Of a stretch of DNA of 64,000 bases, positions 37,893-47,753 are shown one piece after another. The notes below the pieces were generated by a model, which saw only the letters and a program-made list of their open reading frames with translations, did no database searches and was not told the origin of the DNA. Each line of letters starts with the position of its first letter. Position 1 is the stretch's first letter. Source of the DNA: Pseudomonas viridiflava. Lineage in GTDB: Bacteria > Pseudomonadota > Gammaproteobacteria > Pseudomonadales > Pseudomonadaceae. The stretch is taken from assembly GCF_900585905.1 (NCBI RefSeq), contig NZ_UTVH01000031.1:62001-126000 (forward strand). The letters are read 5' to 3'. The position numbers were made by a program, and so were the translations under genes.

Positions 37893-39332
37893 ATGGATTA
37901 TCACAGCCCGTATTTTTTTGGCTACCTTATCGGCTTTATCCACCTGCTCGGCGTCGTCGCAGCGGTGCATGCCCTGCTGACAGTGCGCACCTCGCAAGGC
38001 GCCATTGCCTGGGCGATGCCGCTGCTGTTCATCCCCTACTTCACCCTGATCCCTTACCTGGTGTTCGGGCGCAGTTCGTTTGATGCTTACATCAAGGCGC
38101 GACGCTACGCCAACGCAGAAATGCGCGACGCCATCAAAGATCTCAACTGGCGCCCCTGGATTGAAGAAGCGGTGGCCGCAAGGCGCTCCGACGCCTATGC
38201 CTCACTACGGGCGATGCCCAAATTGGGCAGCACACCGGCGCTTGCCAACAATGAGGTGAAGCTGCTGATCAATGGTGACGACACCTTTGACGCCATCTTC
38301 GACGCCATTCGCTCGGCGAAAAAAACCATTCTCGTCCAGTTCTTCATCATCCATGACGACATGCTCGGGCGCCGCTTGCAGGAGCAGTTGTTGTTGAAGG
38401 CCGCAGAAGGCCTGGACGTCTACGTGCTGTACGACCGCATCGGCAGCCACAATCTGCCCGCCAGATACATCGACAAGCTGCGCGATGGCGGCGTGCAGAT
38501 CAAGGCATTCGCCACCCGCAGCGGCTGGCTGAATCGTTTCCAGATCAACTTCCGCAACCACCGCAAGATCGTGGTGGTGGACGGCCAGATCGGCTTTCTT
38601 GGTGGCCATAACGTAGGCGATGAATACCTCGGGCTCAAGCCACCCCTGGCGCCATGGCGCGACACCCACGTGCGTGTGATCGGACCGGTGGTGGCCTGCC
38701 TGCAAGAGTCGTTCGCCGAAGACTGGTTCTGGGCCACCCGCGAACTGCCACCCCTGAGCCTGCCTGAATCTTTTCCGGAAGACGGCCTGCTCTGCCAGCT
38801 GCTGACCAGTGGCCCGGCGGACAAACAGGAAACCTGCTCACTGTTTTTCGTCGAAGCGATCCACGCGGCGACCGAGCGGGTGTGGATCACCAGCCCGTAT
38901 TTCGTGCCCGATGAAGCGGTGTCTGCCGCGTTGCACCTGGCCGTTCTGCGCGGCGTGGACGTGCGCCTGCTGCTGCCATCGCGCCCGGATCATTACGTCG
39001 TCTACGCAGCGTCCACGCTGTACGCGTTCGAAGCGGTGCGCGCTGGCGTGCGGGTGTTCCGCTATGGCCCAGGCTTCATGCACCAGAAAGTGGTGCTGGT
39101 GGACAACGAGATCAGCGCCATCGGCAGCGCGAATCTGGATAACCGCTCGTTTCGCCTCAACTTCGAGCTGATGCTACTGACCGTGGACAGCGGCTTTGCC
39201 GGCGAAGTGGAAAGCATGCTCAACACAGACTTCGCCCTGGCCCACGAAATCACTGATCAGGAAAGCCGCGAAACCCACCATCTGCAGCAACTGGCCATGC
39301 GCGTCGCGCGACTGATTTCGCCGATTCTGTAG
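37893..39332 (+). CDS. cls: cardiolipin synthase
   Basis: 479 residues: two N-terminal membrane segments (~5-60), then two phospholipase D active-site motifs, [10 protein letters not shown] near residue 223 and [10 protein letters not shown] near residue 396. It joins two phosphatidylglycerols to make cardiolipin in the inner membrane. Start at ATG 37893; the length matches ClsA-type enzymes. Confidence 0.93.
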   Translation: MDYHSPYFFGYLIGFIHLLGVVAAVHALLTVRTSQGAIAWAMPLLFIPYFTLIPYLVFGRSSFDAYIKARRYANAEMRDAIKDLNWRPWIEEAVAARRSDAYASLRAMPKLGSTPALANNEVKLLINGDDTFDAIFDAIRSAKKTILVQFFIIHDDMLGRRLQEQLLLKAAEGLDVYVLYDRIGSHNLPARYIDKLRDGGVQIKAFATRSGWLNRFQINFRNHRKIVVVDGQIGFLGGHNVGDEYLGLKPPLAPWRDTHVRVIGPVVACLQESFAEDWFWATRELPPLSLPESFPEDGLLCQLLTSGPADKQETCSLFFVEAIHAATERVWITSPYFVPDEAVSAALHLAVLRGVDVRLLLPSRPDHYVVYAASTLYAFEAVRAGVRVFRYGPGFMHQKVVLVDNEISAIGSANLDNRSFRLNFELMLLTVDSGFAGEVESMLNTDFALAHEITDQESRETHHLQQLAMRVARLISPIL

Positions 39333-39383
39333 GTCATGAACAGCTCTACCCGACACCCCAAAATCAGGCTCTCACGGAAAACT

Positions 39384-39461
39384 GTAGGAGCGCACGAGCA
39401 ACGCGAGGCCGCGATGGCGGTGCACCTGACACACCGCCATCGCGGGCAAGCGCGCTCCTAC
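39384..39461. repeat. REP-type inverted repeat
   Basis: Left arm beginning GTAGGAGCGCACGAGCAACG and right arm ending CAAGCGCGCTCCTAC, imperfect, between two convergent stops. Confidence 0.85.
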
Positions 39462-39483
39462 GGGATCCGGTTTTCAAACCCTG

Positions 39484-41421
39484 TTACGCAGGCAGCTTCA
39501 ACAACGGCTCATGAAAGCGCAGCAAACGGCCAGCGTTGCCCAGCACCAGCAACGTGCTCAGGTTGTGCAGTATCGCGGCGACCATGGCCCCTGCCGCTCC
39601 CAGCCAGCCGAACGCCGCCAGGGCGACGATGGCCAGGGTCCAGCCTAGGCCGATGATCACGTTGACGTGCAAGGTGCGGCGGCACTGGCGGCTCAGTCTG
39701 ACGCAGGTGCCCAGCCTTCTCAGGTCGCTGCCGATCAGCACGATGTCTGCCGACGCGAGGGCGATGTCCGCACCGCCTGCACCCATGGCTACGCCCACCA
39801 CGCCAGCCTTCAATGCCAGTGAATCGTTGATCCCGTCGCCGACCACCATGGGCCGGAAGCCATTGGCGATTTCGCCCCTGACGCGGTTGAGCTTGTCTTC
39901 CGGCAACGCCTGGGATTCAACGTCATGGATGCCGACCTGGCTGGCGAGTCTGTCAGCGACCGTTTTGCGATCACCCGTCAGCAGCAACTGGCGGCCCAGG
40001 CCCAAGGCGCGCAACTCGGCCAGCGCAGTGGCGGCTTCGGGCTTAAGGCTGTCGGCCAGCAGCAGCCAGGCAAGAAAGTGCCCGCCCAGTGCCAGCCCGG
40101 CAATCGGTCCGTCGTGCTCGGGAATGTCAGTCACCGCAATGTCCAACTGCGCGAACAGTTCCGGGCGCCCGAGCGCAGCCTCCCCCTGGTCGGTCATGGC
40201 GACCACGCCCAGGCCCTGGCGCTCGTGCACCTGGCTCAGCGGCAGCAACTGCTCGGGGGACACCACACTGGCCAGCGCCCTGCTGACTGGATGGCTGCTG
40301 GCCTTGCCCAGGCTCGCGGCCAAGCGCAGCAGGTCAGGCGGCTGCTCGCCATTGGCGCACACGGACTCAAGCCGCAGCGTGCCGAATGTCAGGGTCCCGG
40401 TCTTGTCGACCACCAGTGAACTCAGGTCCGCCAGTTCCTCGAGAAAAGCCGAGCTGCGAATCAGAATGCCGTGACGCGCCGCCACTGCAATGCCGGCAAT
40501 GGCGGTGGCCGGTGCCGACAGCACCAGTGCGCAGGGACAGGCCGCAACCAGCACTGCCAACATGGCTTGAGGGTTTTGCGTGGTGAACCAGGTGACGGCG
40601 GCAATCAGCAGCACCAGCACCATGTAGCTGCCCGCGTAACGCTCCAGCAGGCGCGTGATCGGTGGTTTCGAGCGCTCGGCGCTCTGCATCAGGGCGATGA
40701 CCTTGCCCAGCGTCGACTCGCTGCCGATGCGCGTCACCTCGATGTGCAGCAGCCCATCCAGATTAATCGCGCCGCCAAATACCTCAACCCCCACTCTCGC
40801 CTCCAGCGGCACCGATTCACCGGTAATCGGCGCAGTATCGAGGCTGGCCTGGCCGGAAACGACCCGCCCGTCAGCAGGTATTCGGTCGCCGGCACGAACT
40901 TCGACCAGATCGCCTGCCACCAGCCCGGCGTTGTCGACTTCACTGATACTGCCGTCGCGGGCGATCAGGCGGGCATTGCTGCGGGTCAGCCTGGCCAGCG
41001 ACTGGATGGCCTCCTGGGAGCCAATCACACTGCGCTCCTCCAGCACGTGACCGAAGATCATGATGATTGGCAGCAGCGCAGCGGTCATCAGATCGCCGGT
41101 GGCCCAGGCGCCGAGCATGGCCACGGCGATCAACTGATCGGTGACGCCGTGCAGGCTCGGATGCCGCAGGCTGTGCCAACCCGCGCTGACCACCGGAACC
41201 GCCACCAGCAACGACGCCGCGCCGAGGAGCAACTGACTGACGCCACTCTGCTCGGGGGCAATCCAGCGCCAGATCAGGCCCAGACCCAGTAACCCCAGGG
41301 CCAGCATCGCCAGGGTCAGTTGCCAGGCAGCGCTGCGTTGTTCGGCGCCACTGAGCATGCTCGCCGAGTGCGGCCCATGGCTGTGGCCGTGGTGCACTTC
41401 AGGTAGCACGTTGCCGCTCAT
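39484..41421 (-). CDS. P1B-type heavy-metal translocating ATPase
   Basis: 645 residues. His-rich N-terminus (VHHGHSHGPH at residues ~8-17) instead of a heavy-metal-associated domain, the CPC permeation motif (AACPCALV near 294), phosphorylation site DKTGTLT near 340, and GDGINDS near 535. P1B pumps with CPC move Zn2+, Cd2+, Cu+ or similar. It is the last of four overlapping genes behind a Zur-like box, so zinc is the likely cargo. Its role under zinc starvation would be unusual for an exporter. Confidence 0.87.
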   Translation of the reverse strand: MSGNVLPEVHHGHSHGPHSASMLSGAEQRSAAWQLTLAMLALGLLGLGLIWRWIAPEQSGVSQLLLGAASLLVAVPVVSAGWHSLRHPSLHGVTDQLIAVAMLGAWATGDLMTAALLPIIMIFGHVLEERSVIGSQEAIQSLARLTRSNARLIARDGSISEVDNAGLVAGDLVEVRAGDRIPADGRVVSGQASLDTAPITGESVPLEARVGVEVFGGAINLDGLLHIEVTRIGSESTLGKVIALMQSAERSKPPITRLLERYAGSYMVLVLLIAAVTWFTTQNPQAMLAVLVAACPCALVLSAPATAIAGIAVAARHGILIRSSAFLEELADLSSLVVDKTGTLTFGTLRLESVCANGEQPPDLLRLAASLGKASSHPVSRALASVVSPEQLLPLSQVHERQGLGVVAMTDQGEAALGRPELFAQLDIAVTDIPEHDGPIAGLALGGHFLAWLLLADSLKPEAATALAELRALGLGRQLLLTGDRKTVADRLASQVGIHDVESQALPEDKLNRVRGEIANGFRPMVVGDGINDSLALKAGVVGVAMGAGGADIALASADIVLIGSDLRRLGTCVRLSRQCRRTLHVNVIIGLGWTLAIVALAAFGWLGAAGAMVAAILHNLSTLLVLGNAGRLLRFHEPLLKLPA

Positions 41422-42482
41422 TTCTCTGCTCCCTGAATGATCAGACGAGAATCGTCGTGGGGGTCGACGGCGGTGACTGACCCGGCCTGACCGAGGATCT
41501 TCGGCATGCGCTCGCGATAGATGCGCTGCAACAGGCCAGGGTCGGCCTGGTGCTGCGCCGACTGCGCGAGGCTCGCCACTGTCGCCGTGTCACTCTGTGC
41601 CTTGGCCAGCCGTTCCGAAGCGTCGGCGTGGGCGACCTGCAACGTGCGGTCGGCCTGCTGATTGGCAGCCTGAGTGGTTTTTTCGGCGTCGTTGCGGGCA
41701 TTGGCAAGCGCCTGGTCGGCAAGCTGACTGGCGGTGAGCACGGCATTGAAGGCATTGACGGCGGCGGCGGGCAGACTTGATTGCACATCAACCCGGGCAA
41801 CTTCGACACCCAGACCGACGCCGGTTGCGCCCAGCTCGCTCAAACGCTGATTGATGCCGCGTACCAAGTCGGCACGCAGGCGTTCGCGGCGCTCAGCAGA
41901 CTGTGTGTCACTGGACAGCATCTCCGGACGCGCCACCAGAATCGTGTCCAGATCCCGCGCCGCCGCCAGTGAAACGGCGCTGCGATTGACGATCCGGTCC
42001 AGCGCAGGCAGCAGATGATCGCCCTGCAGCACGTAGGCGAAGGGGTCGATGACCTTGTAATACACCGTGACATCGAGCTGCACCACCCCCGCATCGCCGG
42101 TCAGCAGATAACCGGAGCCTGCCAGCGCATCACTCATGGGCGCGGCAAAGCTGGCGACCTTGTCGGCTTGCACCGCCTGGAACGAGCGCAACAACGTTTC
42201 AACCCGCCGCTCGATAACACGATCCGCCGACGGCAGCAGCACCACCTGCTCGAAAGGCTGCGGCCAGGCCAGCAGCAGGCCTGCGTTCTGAACCCGATCC
42301 AGCGCGCCGAATTGCAGCACCACGGCGCGGTCCTGTGGATCGATCTGCCGCACGTTGGAAAACACCCAGGCAAGTGCCGCCAGCAGTGTCACCGCGTACA
42401 GCGCAACGAACGCCAGGCGACTGGCCTGCAGCCAGGGTCCCTGGACCGCAGACTTGGGTGTGGGGGCTACGGGCTCGGTCAT
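41418..42482 (-). CDS. SPFH/band-7 family protein, HflC-like
   Basis: 354 residues: N-terminal membrane anchor (~25-48), SPFH domain (PQDRAVVLQFGALDRV onward) and a C-terminal coiled-coil (ALANARNDAEKTTQAANQQ). Such proteins form large ring or cage complexes on the membrane with partners like HflK, often around FtsH. Overlaps both neighbours by four bases (stop/ATG). Probably partners the two SPFH proteins upstream. Confidence 0.85.
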   Translation of the reverse strand: MTEPVAPTPKSAVQGPWLQASRLAFVALYAVTLLAALAWVFSNVRQIDPQDRAVVLQFGALDRVQNAGLLLAWPQPFEQVVLLPSADRVIERRVETLLRSFQAVQADKVASFAAPMSDALAGSGYLLTGDAGVVQLDVTVYYKVIDPFAYVLQGDHLLPALDRIVNRSAVSLAAARDLDTILVARPEMLSSDTQSAERRERLRADLVRGINQRLSELGATGVGLGVEVARVDVQSSLPAAAVNAFNAVLTASQLADQALANARNDAEKTTQAANQQADRTLQVAHADASERLAKAQSDTATVASLAQSAQHQADPGLLQRIYRERMPKILGQAGSVTAVDPHDDSRLIIQGAEK

Positions 42483-43486
42483 GGCTGCGATTCGCCCTTG
42501 CCGTCCAGCGTCGGCGGCCCGTCGACCAGTACTCTGAATGGCGCGGCATCGGTGCGCAGGATCAGCCTGGTGCCCGGCGTGACCATGGTGCCCAGGGTGT
42601 CCAGCGAGCGCAGCAGGTTATACAACTGCGGCGACCCGGCGTAGGCACGGCCATAAATCTGCGCGGCTTCGACTCTGGACTGCGCTTCGATGTCCGCCGC
42701 CTTGACGGTGGCGTCGGCTTCGACGATCCGCGCATCGCGCTCGGCGGCCGAACGTATTTGCGCAGCCTCGCGCTTGCCCACGGCAGTGCGTTCGGTAGCA
42801 ATGGTCTCGCGCTCGGCACGCATGCGATCAACCGTGGCATTGAGGGTCACCGACGGCAGCGTCAAGCGTTCGACCCCCACCTGCAGCACGCGAACGCCAT
42901 AAGTGGCGAGTAATTGCTGATCAATCTGGCGGCGCAGTTGCTGCTCGAACTCGTTGATCCGCACCTGGCTCGCCTCGGTATTGACCAGACTGGACAGGTC
43001 AAAGCTGCTGGCCGTGGTTTCCAGCGCGGAGCCAATGAAGGTGCGGATCTGGCGCGCGGCTTCATCCGGCTGATTCTGCACCGCGCGCATGAAGCGCTGC
43101 ACGTTCTGCGGATCGCCCTGAACCTGCCAGGCCACGTAGGCCTGAACGATGATGCGCAACCCGTCGCGGGTGCCGACGTCCTGCAAACCGCTGGAGGTGG
43201 TGCGCAAACGCAGGTCCACCGGGATCGCCGCTTCGAACGGCGCCGGCCAGCGCCAGTTCAGGCCCGGCGCCAGCAGCACCCTTGCCGGATTGCCAAACCG
43301 GGTGATGACCGTTGCTTCGCCAGAGCGCACCTGCACCAGGCTGGCCGCTGCGACCGCAAAGGCAATCAGCAGCGTCGCCAGCGCAGTCCGGCGCCAGGGA
43401 AATGAGGCCGCCGCGTGGGTGTGATGCGCCCCGCTGTGATCGTGGTCGGCATGATCATGATCGTGGTGATGATGAAACAGACTCAA
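42479..43486 (-). CDS. SPFH/band-7 family protein, HflK-like, with His-rich N-terminus
   Basis: 335 residues from a TTG at 43486 with AAGGAG upstream. Residues 4-23 are His/Asp-rich (HHHHDHDHADHDH), a likely metal-binding tail, followed by a membrane anchor (~30-50), the SPFH domain and a coiled-coil (AERETIATERTAVGKREAAQI). The extended frame to 43594 lacks a start with ribosome site. The His-rich tail and the Zur-like box upstream of the operon suggest zinc handling. Confidence 0.83.
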   Translation of the reverse strand: MSLFHHHHDHDHADHDHSGAHHTHAAASFPWRRTALATLLIAFAVAAASLVQVRSGEATVITRFGNPARVLLAPGLNWRWPAPFEAAIPVDLRLRTTSSGLQDVGTRDGLRIIVQAYVAWQVQGDPQNVQRFMRAVQNQPDEAARQIRTFIGSALETTASSFDLSSLVNTEASQVRINEFEQQLRRQIDQQLLATYGVRVLQVGVERLTLPSVTLNATVDRMRAERETIATERTAVGKREAAQIRSAAERDARIVEADATVKAADIEAQSRVEAAQIYGRAYAGSPQLYNLLRSLDTLGTMVTPGTRLILRTDAAPFRVLVDGPPTLDGKGESQP

Positions 43487-43496
43487 GGGACACTCC

Positions 43497-45467
43497 TTAC
43501 TGAGCGGCTCTACGGGTAGTAGGAGCAGGCGCCGCTGGGTCTGCCGGCAGGGTGAAGGTGCGCAGATCGATGGTTGGAGCGTTGTTGCCCGCACCCAGGC
43601 GATGGTCGAGGATCAACAGCCTGGCGCCGTTCAAGCCATCACTGAGCTGCGCCAGATACTGCTCAAGCACGAACGCATGCCCGGCGCGGGCGTAAGCCTG
43701 ACGCTCGGCGCTGAAGCGCAGGTCGGCGCCCTTCGCGGTAGCCATGACCTCCTGCGCCGCGGCGGTGGCCCGGTCATGGGCCACGCTGGCGTTCAACTGC
43801 GCAGCATTGGCAGTCGCACTGGCCGCCCCGCGTTCGCGTGCGATCAGTGCCTGGGCATTGATCTGCGCAGCCTGAACCGCGTGATAGGCGTTGGCCGCAC
43901 CCGCTGGCGGATGAATCGCCTCCACCACGGTGGCGAGCAACTCGACACCGCTGCCCAGGCGCTGCAAGTCCGCCTGCACCGCCCTGCCGATGTCATCTGC
44001 CAGGATTGCGCGCTGTTCACCGAGCAATTCGTCGAGGGTACGCGAAGCAAAATCATGCACCAGCACACGGGCGGCGATGCTGCGAACCAGCGTCGGCACA
44101 TCGGCGTTGTTATAGGTCGCCGCCAATGCATCCGCGTCGCTTGCGCCTATGCGGTAGACGAAGCGCACGTCCATGTTGACGACCTGAAAGCCCTGCCGGT
44201 CGCGGTTGCTGCTGGCAATGACCTGGGATTTTTCATTGATATGGCTGGCGTCCCACAGACGGTTGGCGGTCTGCGGCGCCGGGCCTTCAGCGGGGTCGGC
44301 ACGCTGATCGAGGTTGGCCTTGTCGGCGGAGCTGGTGGCCAGTTCGTGCACCACGCCGTTTTCCACGGCCAGCACGCGGCCGAATGGCCAGGGCAAGCCC
44401 GTGTGCAGGCCTGGGCCGAATACCTCTACCGGCTTGCCGAAACGTTCATAGACACCACGCCCCTGCATCGGTATCTCATGCACCCCGGTGAGGGCCCAGC
44501 CGAGCACTGCCACCACCGCCAGCACCGGGAAAAAAGCCCGCCGCATGTAGGTAAATGCCCAGATCTGACGCAGATCGATGCCGAACCGATTGTGCAGCTC
44601 ATGTTGCAGCGCAAGCAGGGGTCGAGGCGGCCAGCGCAGCAGGTCGGCGACGAAGCTGCTGGCCATCAGGCGCGGCTCGACGCGGGAATTGCGTGGGCTG
44701 AACAATGACAGCAGCGCGCGCAGCAACAGCTCCAGCGCAACCAGCCCGGGCAGTAAACCCATGAGCACCGCCAGGCGTGCGGGCCAGATGCGCTCGATAC
44801 TGGTGAAGAACAGACAAAGGGCGGCCATCAGCAGAAGGGCAATGACGACGCGGGTCAATTGCGCCAGTTGCGCAGCTTCAGGCCACTCGTCCCGCTGCGC
44901 GTTGAACTGCCGCTCCAGCACCAGGATGCCGAAGGCCAGCAGCAGCGCGACACTTCCACCCACGCTGGCAACGACGGAGGGGGCACTGCCGGGCAACGAC
45001 AGGTTCCACGTCAGGCCGACGCACGCGAGTGCAACGATCGCCCAGCCCGCCAGCCAGAACACGGGGGCGCCGATCTGGTCGATCAATGCGGCTGCCAACG
45101 TGCCGACGCGCGCAACCAGGCGCTCGTACCAACCCTCGTTCACTGTCTCGACCAGCGCCAGCCTGCCCTCCTCCGGGGTTTCGCCGAGGGCGTGCGATAA
45201 CGCCTGCACTCGCCACTGCGCCACGCCACGGGCCGACTGCAGCCCGGCAGCCAGCAAAAGAAATCCGCAGGCAACGTGCGTCAACAAGGCGGGCCATAGC
45301 GAGTCTGGCGCGAAAAGATCGGCAAACAGCGCCAGCAGCAAACCCGTTATCCCCGACGCAGCGCTAAGCCAGGTCAGGCGCCACAGACGCGCGGCCTGCA
45401 CCGCCGCGCTTTGAAAGCGAGGCAGCTCCGCGAGTGCGCCGTGTTCAGCATCCAGATCAACCCGCAT
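43497..45467 (-). CDS. large SPFH/band-7 protein with multi-span N-terminal domain
   Basis: 656 residues from ATG 45467 (GAGGTCTTG upstream). The first ~330 residues contain six or so hydrophobic segments, then an SPFH domain (GVYERFGKPVEVFGPGLHTGLPWPFGRV near 350) and a coiled-coil end. The multi-span domain fused to SPFH is unusual compared with classic HflK. A TTG at 45512 is a possible but poor alternative start. First gene of a four-gene unit with HflK-like, HflC-like and P1B ATPase genes; a Zur-like box is 67 bases upstream. Confidence 0.82.
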   Translation of the reverse strand: MRVDLDAEHGALAELPRFQSAAVQAARLWRLTWLSAASGITGLLLALFADLFAPDSLWPALLTHVACGFLLLAAGLQSARGVAQWRVQALSHALGETPEEGRLALVETVNEGWYERLVARVGTLAAALIDQIGAPVFWLAGWAIVALACVGLTWNLSLPGSAPSVVASVGGSVALLLAFGILVLERQFNAQRDEWPEAAQLAQLTRVVIALLLMAALCLFFTSIERIWPARLAVLMGLLPGLVALELLLRALLSLFSPRNSRVEPRLMASSFVADLLRWPPRPLLALQHELHNRFGIDLRQIWAFTYMRRAFFPVLAVVAVLGWALTGVHEIPMQGRGVYERFGKPVEVFGPGLHTGLPWPFGRVLAVENGVVHELATSSADKANLDQRADPAEGPAPQTANRLWDASHINEKSQVIASSNRDRQGFQVVNMDVRFVYRIGASDADALAATYNNADVPTLVRSIAARVLVHDFASRTLDELLGEQRAILADDIGRAVQADLQRLGSGVELLATVVEAIHPPAGAANAYHAVQAAQINAQALIARERGAASATANAAQLNASVAHDRATAAAQEVMATAKGADLRFSAERQAYARAGHAFVLEQYLAQLSDGLNGARLLILDHRLGAGNNAPTIDLRTFTLPADPAAPAPTTRRAAQ

Positions 45468-45533
45468 CACACCCAAGACCTCACCGACTGTCGTCACCTG
45501 CGCCCCACACAACGAGCGGCTGGCGGAGGATAA

Positions 45534-45550
45534 ACGTTACGATATAACGG
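45534..45550. promoter_or_regulatory. Zur-like box upstream of the SPFH/P1B operon
   Basis: ACGTTACG-A-TATAACGG, similar in length and half-site (CGTTAnnnTATAACG) to the Zur box at 36933-36949, with fewer paired positions. It lies 67 bases upstream of the first SPFH gene. The remainder of 45551-45845 holds a half REP element (45624-45647) and the opgD promoter region, no gene. Confidence 0.65.
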
Positions 45551-45845
45551 TAGTAGTGAAATTTCTGTCGGCGGGTGATTTGTTGCTGAACCGCGTTGGC
45601 TGGATTCACGCTGTGGATAACTTGCGGGAGCGAGCTTGCTCGCGAAGAGCAGGATCACGACCTGCAGCGCTAGAAAAATTCACTTAATCCGCTGACAGGC
45701 GCGATCTAAATCGTAATTATTTATGTTTTTTCCGAACCAGATGCGTTGTTTGTTATCTGTTATCGGTAGTTTGGCGTTCAGCAAGGAGTTGTAGCGCGCA
45801 ATTTTCCGGTGCAGGACGCACAGCACTTGTTAGGGGCTTGACCAT

Positions 45846-47468
45846 ATGAATCGCAGGACTCTCCTGAAAGCTTCCATGGCTGTGGCGGCTTATAGCAGCG
45901 TGCCAGCCTCTGGGCTGTTTGCCGCACGCGCAATGGCCGCGACTGCCGATGGCGACATTGAACACTTCGACTTTGATGCGCTGAAGAATCACGCGAAGCA
46001 GCTGGCGGCTCGCGGTTATGTGAGCAACAAGCAAGTCCTGCCACCTGTGCTGGCCAACATGACGCCGCAGCAGTTCAACGCCATCAAATACGATGCGGGC
46101 CACTCCTTGTGGAACGAGTTGCATGGTCAGCTTGATGTGCATTTCTTCCACGTCGGCATGGGCTTCAAGACGCCGGTGCGCATGTACAGCGTCGACCCCA
46201 AGACCAAGCAGTCGCGAGAAGTGCATTTCCGCCACGAACTGTTCAATTACGAGACCAGCGGCATCGACAAATCGCTGGTCAAGGGCGACCTGGGCTTTGC
46301 CGGATTCAAACTGTTCAAAGCCCCGGAAATCGCCATCAACGACGTCGTCTCGTTCCTCGGCGCCAGCTATTTCCGTGCAGTGGACAGCAACAAGCAATAC
46401 GGCCTGTCGGCTCGGGGCCTAGCCATCGACACCTATGCCAAGCGGCAGGAGGAGTTCCCGGACTTCACCAAGTTCTGGTTCGAAACCCCTGGCAAGAACG
46501 CTACCCGCTTCGTGGTTTACGCACTGATGGATTCGCCAAGCTGCACCGGCGCCTACCGTTTCGACATCGACTGCCAGTCCGGTCAGGTGGTGATGGACAT
46601 CGACGCCAACATCAATGCCCGCACCGACATCGAACAAATGGGTATCTCGCCCATGACCAGCATGTTCAGCTGTGGCACTCACGAGCGGCGCATGTGCGAC
46701 ACCATTCACCCGCAGATTCATGACTCCGATCGCCTGGCCATGTGGCGAGGCAACGGCGAGTGGGTGTGCCGTCCGCTGAACAACCCGCCCAAGCTGCAAT
46801 TCAATGCATTCGTCGACAAAGACCCGAAAGGCTTTGGCCTGGTGCAGACCGATCACGAGTTTGCCAGTTATCAGGACACCGTCGACTGGTATCACCGTCG
46901 GCCCAGCCTGTGGGTCGAACCGACAACGGCGTGGGGCGAAGGCGCGGTCAACCTGGTGGAAATCGTCACCACCGGCGAGACCATGGACAACATCGTGGTG
47001 TTCTGGACGCCGAAAGAACCGATCAAGGCCGGGCAATCCGCCAATTACGGTTACAAGCTCTACTGGAGCCCTTTGCCACCGGTGCGCACGCCCCTGGCTC
47101 AGGTCAACGCCACACGCTCTGGCATGGGCGGCTTCACCGAAGGCTGGGCGCCGGGCGAGTACTACCCTAAAATCTGGGCGCGTCGCTTTGCTGTGGACTT
47201 CAACGGCGGCGGCCTCGAAACCCTGCCAGAAGGCACCGCCATCGAACCCGTGGTCACGGTTACCCATGGCAAGCTGCAGGAATTCAGCATTCTGAAGCTG
47301 CCTGCCATCAACGGCTACCGGGTCATTTTCGACTGGCTGCCGGACAGCGACTCGGTCGAGCCGGTGGAGATGCGCATGTTCATCAAGACTCAGGACCGCA
47401 CGCTGAGCGAGACCTGGCTGTATCAGTACTTCCCGCCTGCGCCGGACAAGCGCAAATACCCGGCTTGA
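45846..47468 (+). CDS. opgD: osmoregulated periplasmic glucan biosynthesis protein D
   Basis: 540 residues. Twin-arginine signal ([16 protein letters not shown]) and the OpgD/OpgG fold, with [15 protein letters not shown] and YEWKPL-type repeats. It works in the periplasm on backbone structure of beta-glucans made by OpgGH. Here it stands alone without opgGH, as is common for opgD in Pseudomonas. ATG at 45846 with AGGGG. The protein ends before a palindrome. Confidence 0.92.
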   Translation: MNRRTLLKASMAVAAYSSVPASGLFAARAMAATADGDIEHFDFDALKNHAKQLAARGYVSNKQVLPPVLANMTPQQFNAIKYDAGHSLWNELHGQLDVHFFHVGMGFKTPVRMYSVDPKTKQSREVHFRHELFNYETSGIDKSLVKGDLGFAGFKLFKAPEIAINDVVSFLGASYFRAVDSNKQYGLSARGLAIDTYAKRQEEFPDFTKFWFETPGKNATRFVVYALMDSPSCTGAYRFDIDCQSGQVVMDIDANINARTDIEQMGISPMTSMFSCGTHERRMCDTIHPQIHDSDRLAMWRGNGEWVCRPLNNPPKLQFNAFVDKDPKGFGLVQTDHEFASYQDTVDWYHRRPSLWVEPTTAWGEGAVNLVEIVTTGETMDNIVVFWTPKEPIKAGQSANYGYKLYWSPLPPVRTPLAQVNATRSGMGGFTEGWAPGEYYPKIWARRFAVDFNGGGLETLPEGTAIEPVVTVTHGKLQEFSILKLPAINGYRVIFDWLPDSDSVEPVEMRMFIKTQDRTLSETWLYQYFPPAPDKRKYPA

Positions 47469-47478
47469 TGGGCTGAAT

Positions 47479-47512
47479 TGCACGCCGTGCGGTGCCTTCC
47501 GCGCGGCGTGCA
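47479..47512. terminator. stem-loop after opgD
   Basis: TGCACGCCGTGCGG / CCGCGCGGCGTGCA, 14-base stem with one mismatch and a six-base loop, eleven bases after the stop. No T tail, so termination is uncertain. Confidence 0.5.
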
Positions 47513-47753
47513 TCCCCCGTTCATAACGTTTTTGCTCACTCTCTCCAGACGTTGATCAATCGCCGCAATCTCGCGACAATCAGCCGATCCTGCCTGCGAA
47601 CCTGATCAAATTGGCGCTATACCGCACAGCGGACAAAAGGTTCATATCTTTCAATATATCGCCGACATAGCGAGAATTGATTAAAGGACTGACGCCCTCC
47701 TCTCTACGCTTATGCTTTCAGAACAACCAAAAAGCCGAAGAGAGAATACCTCC

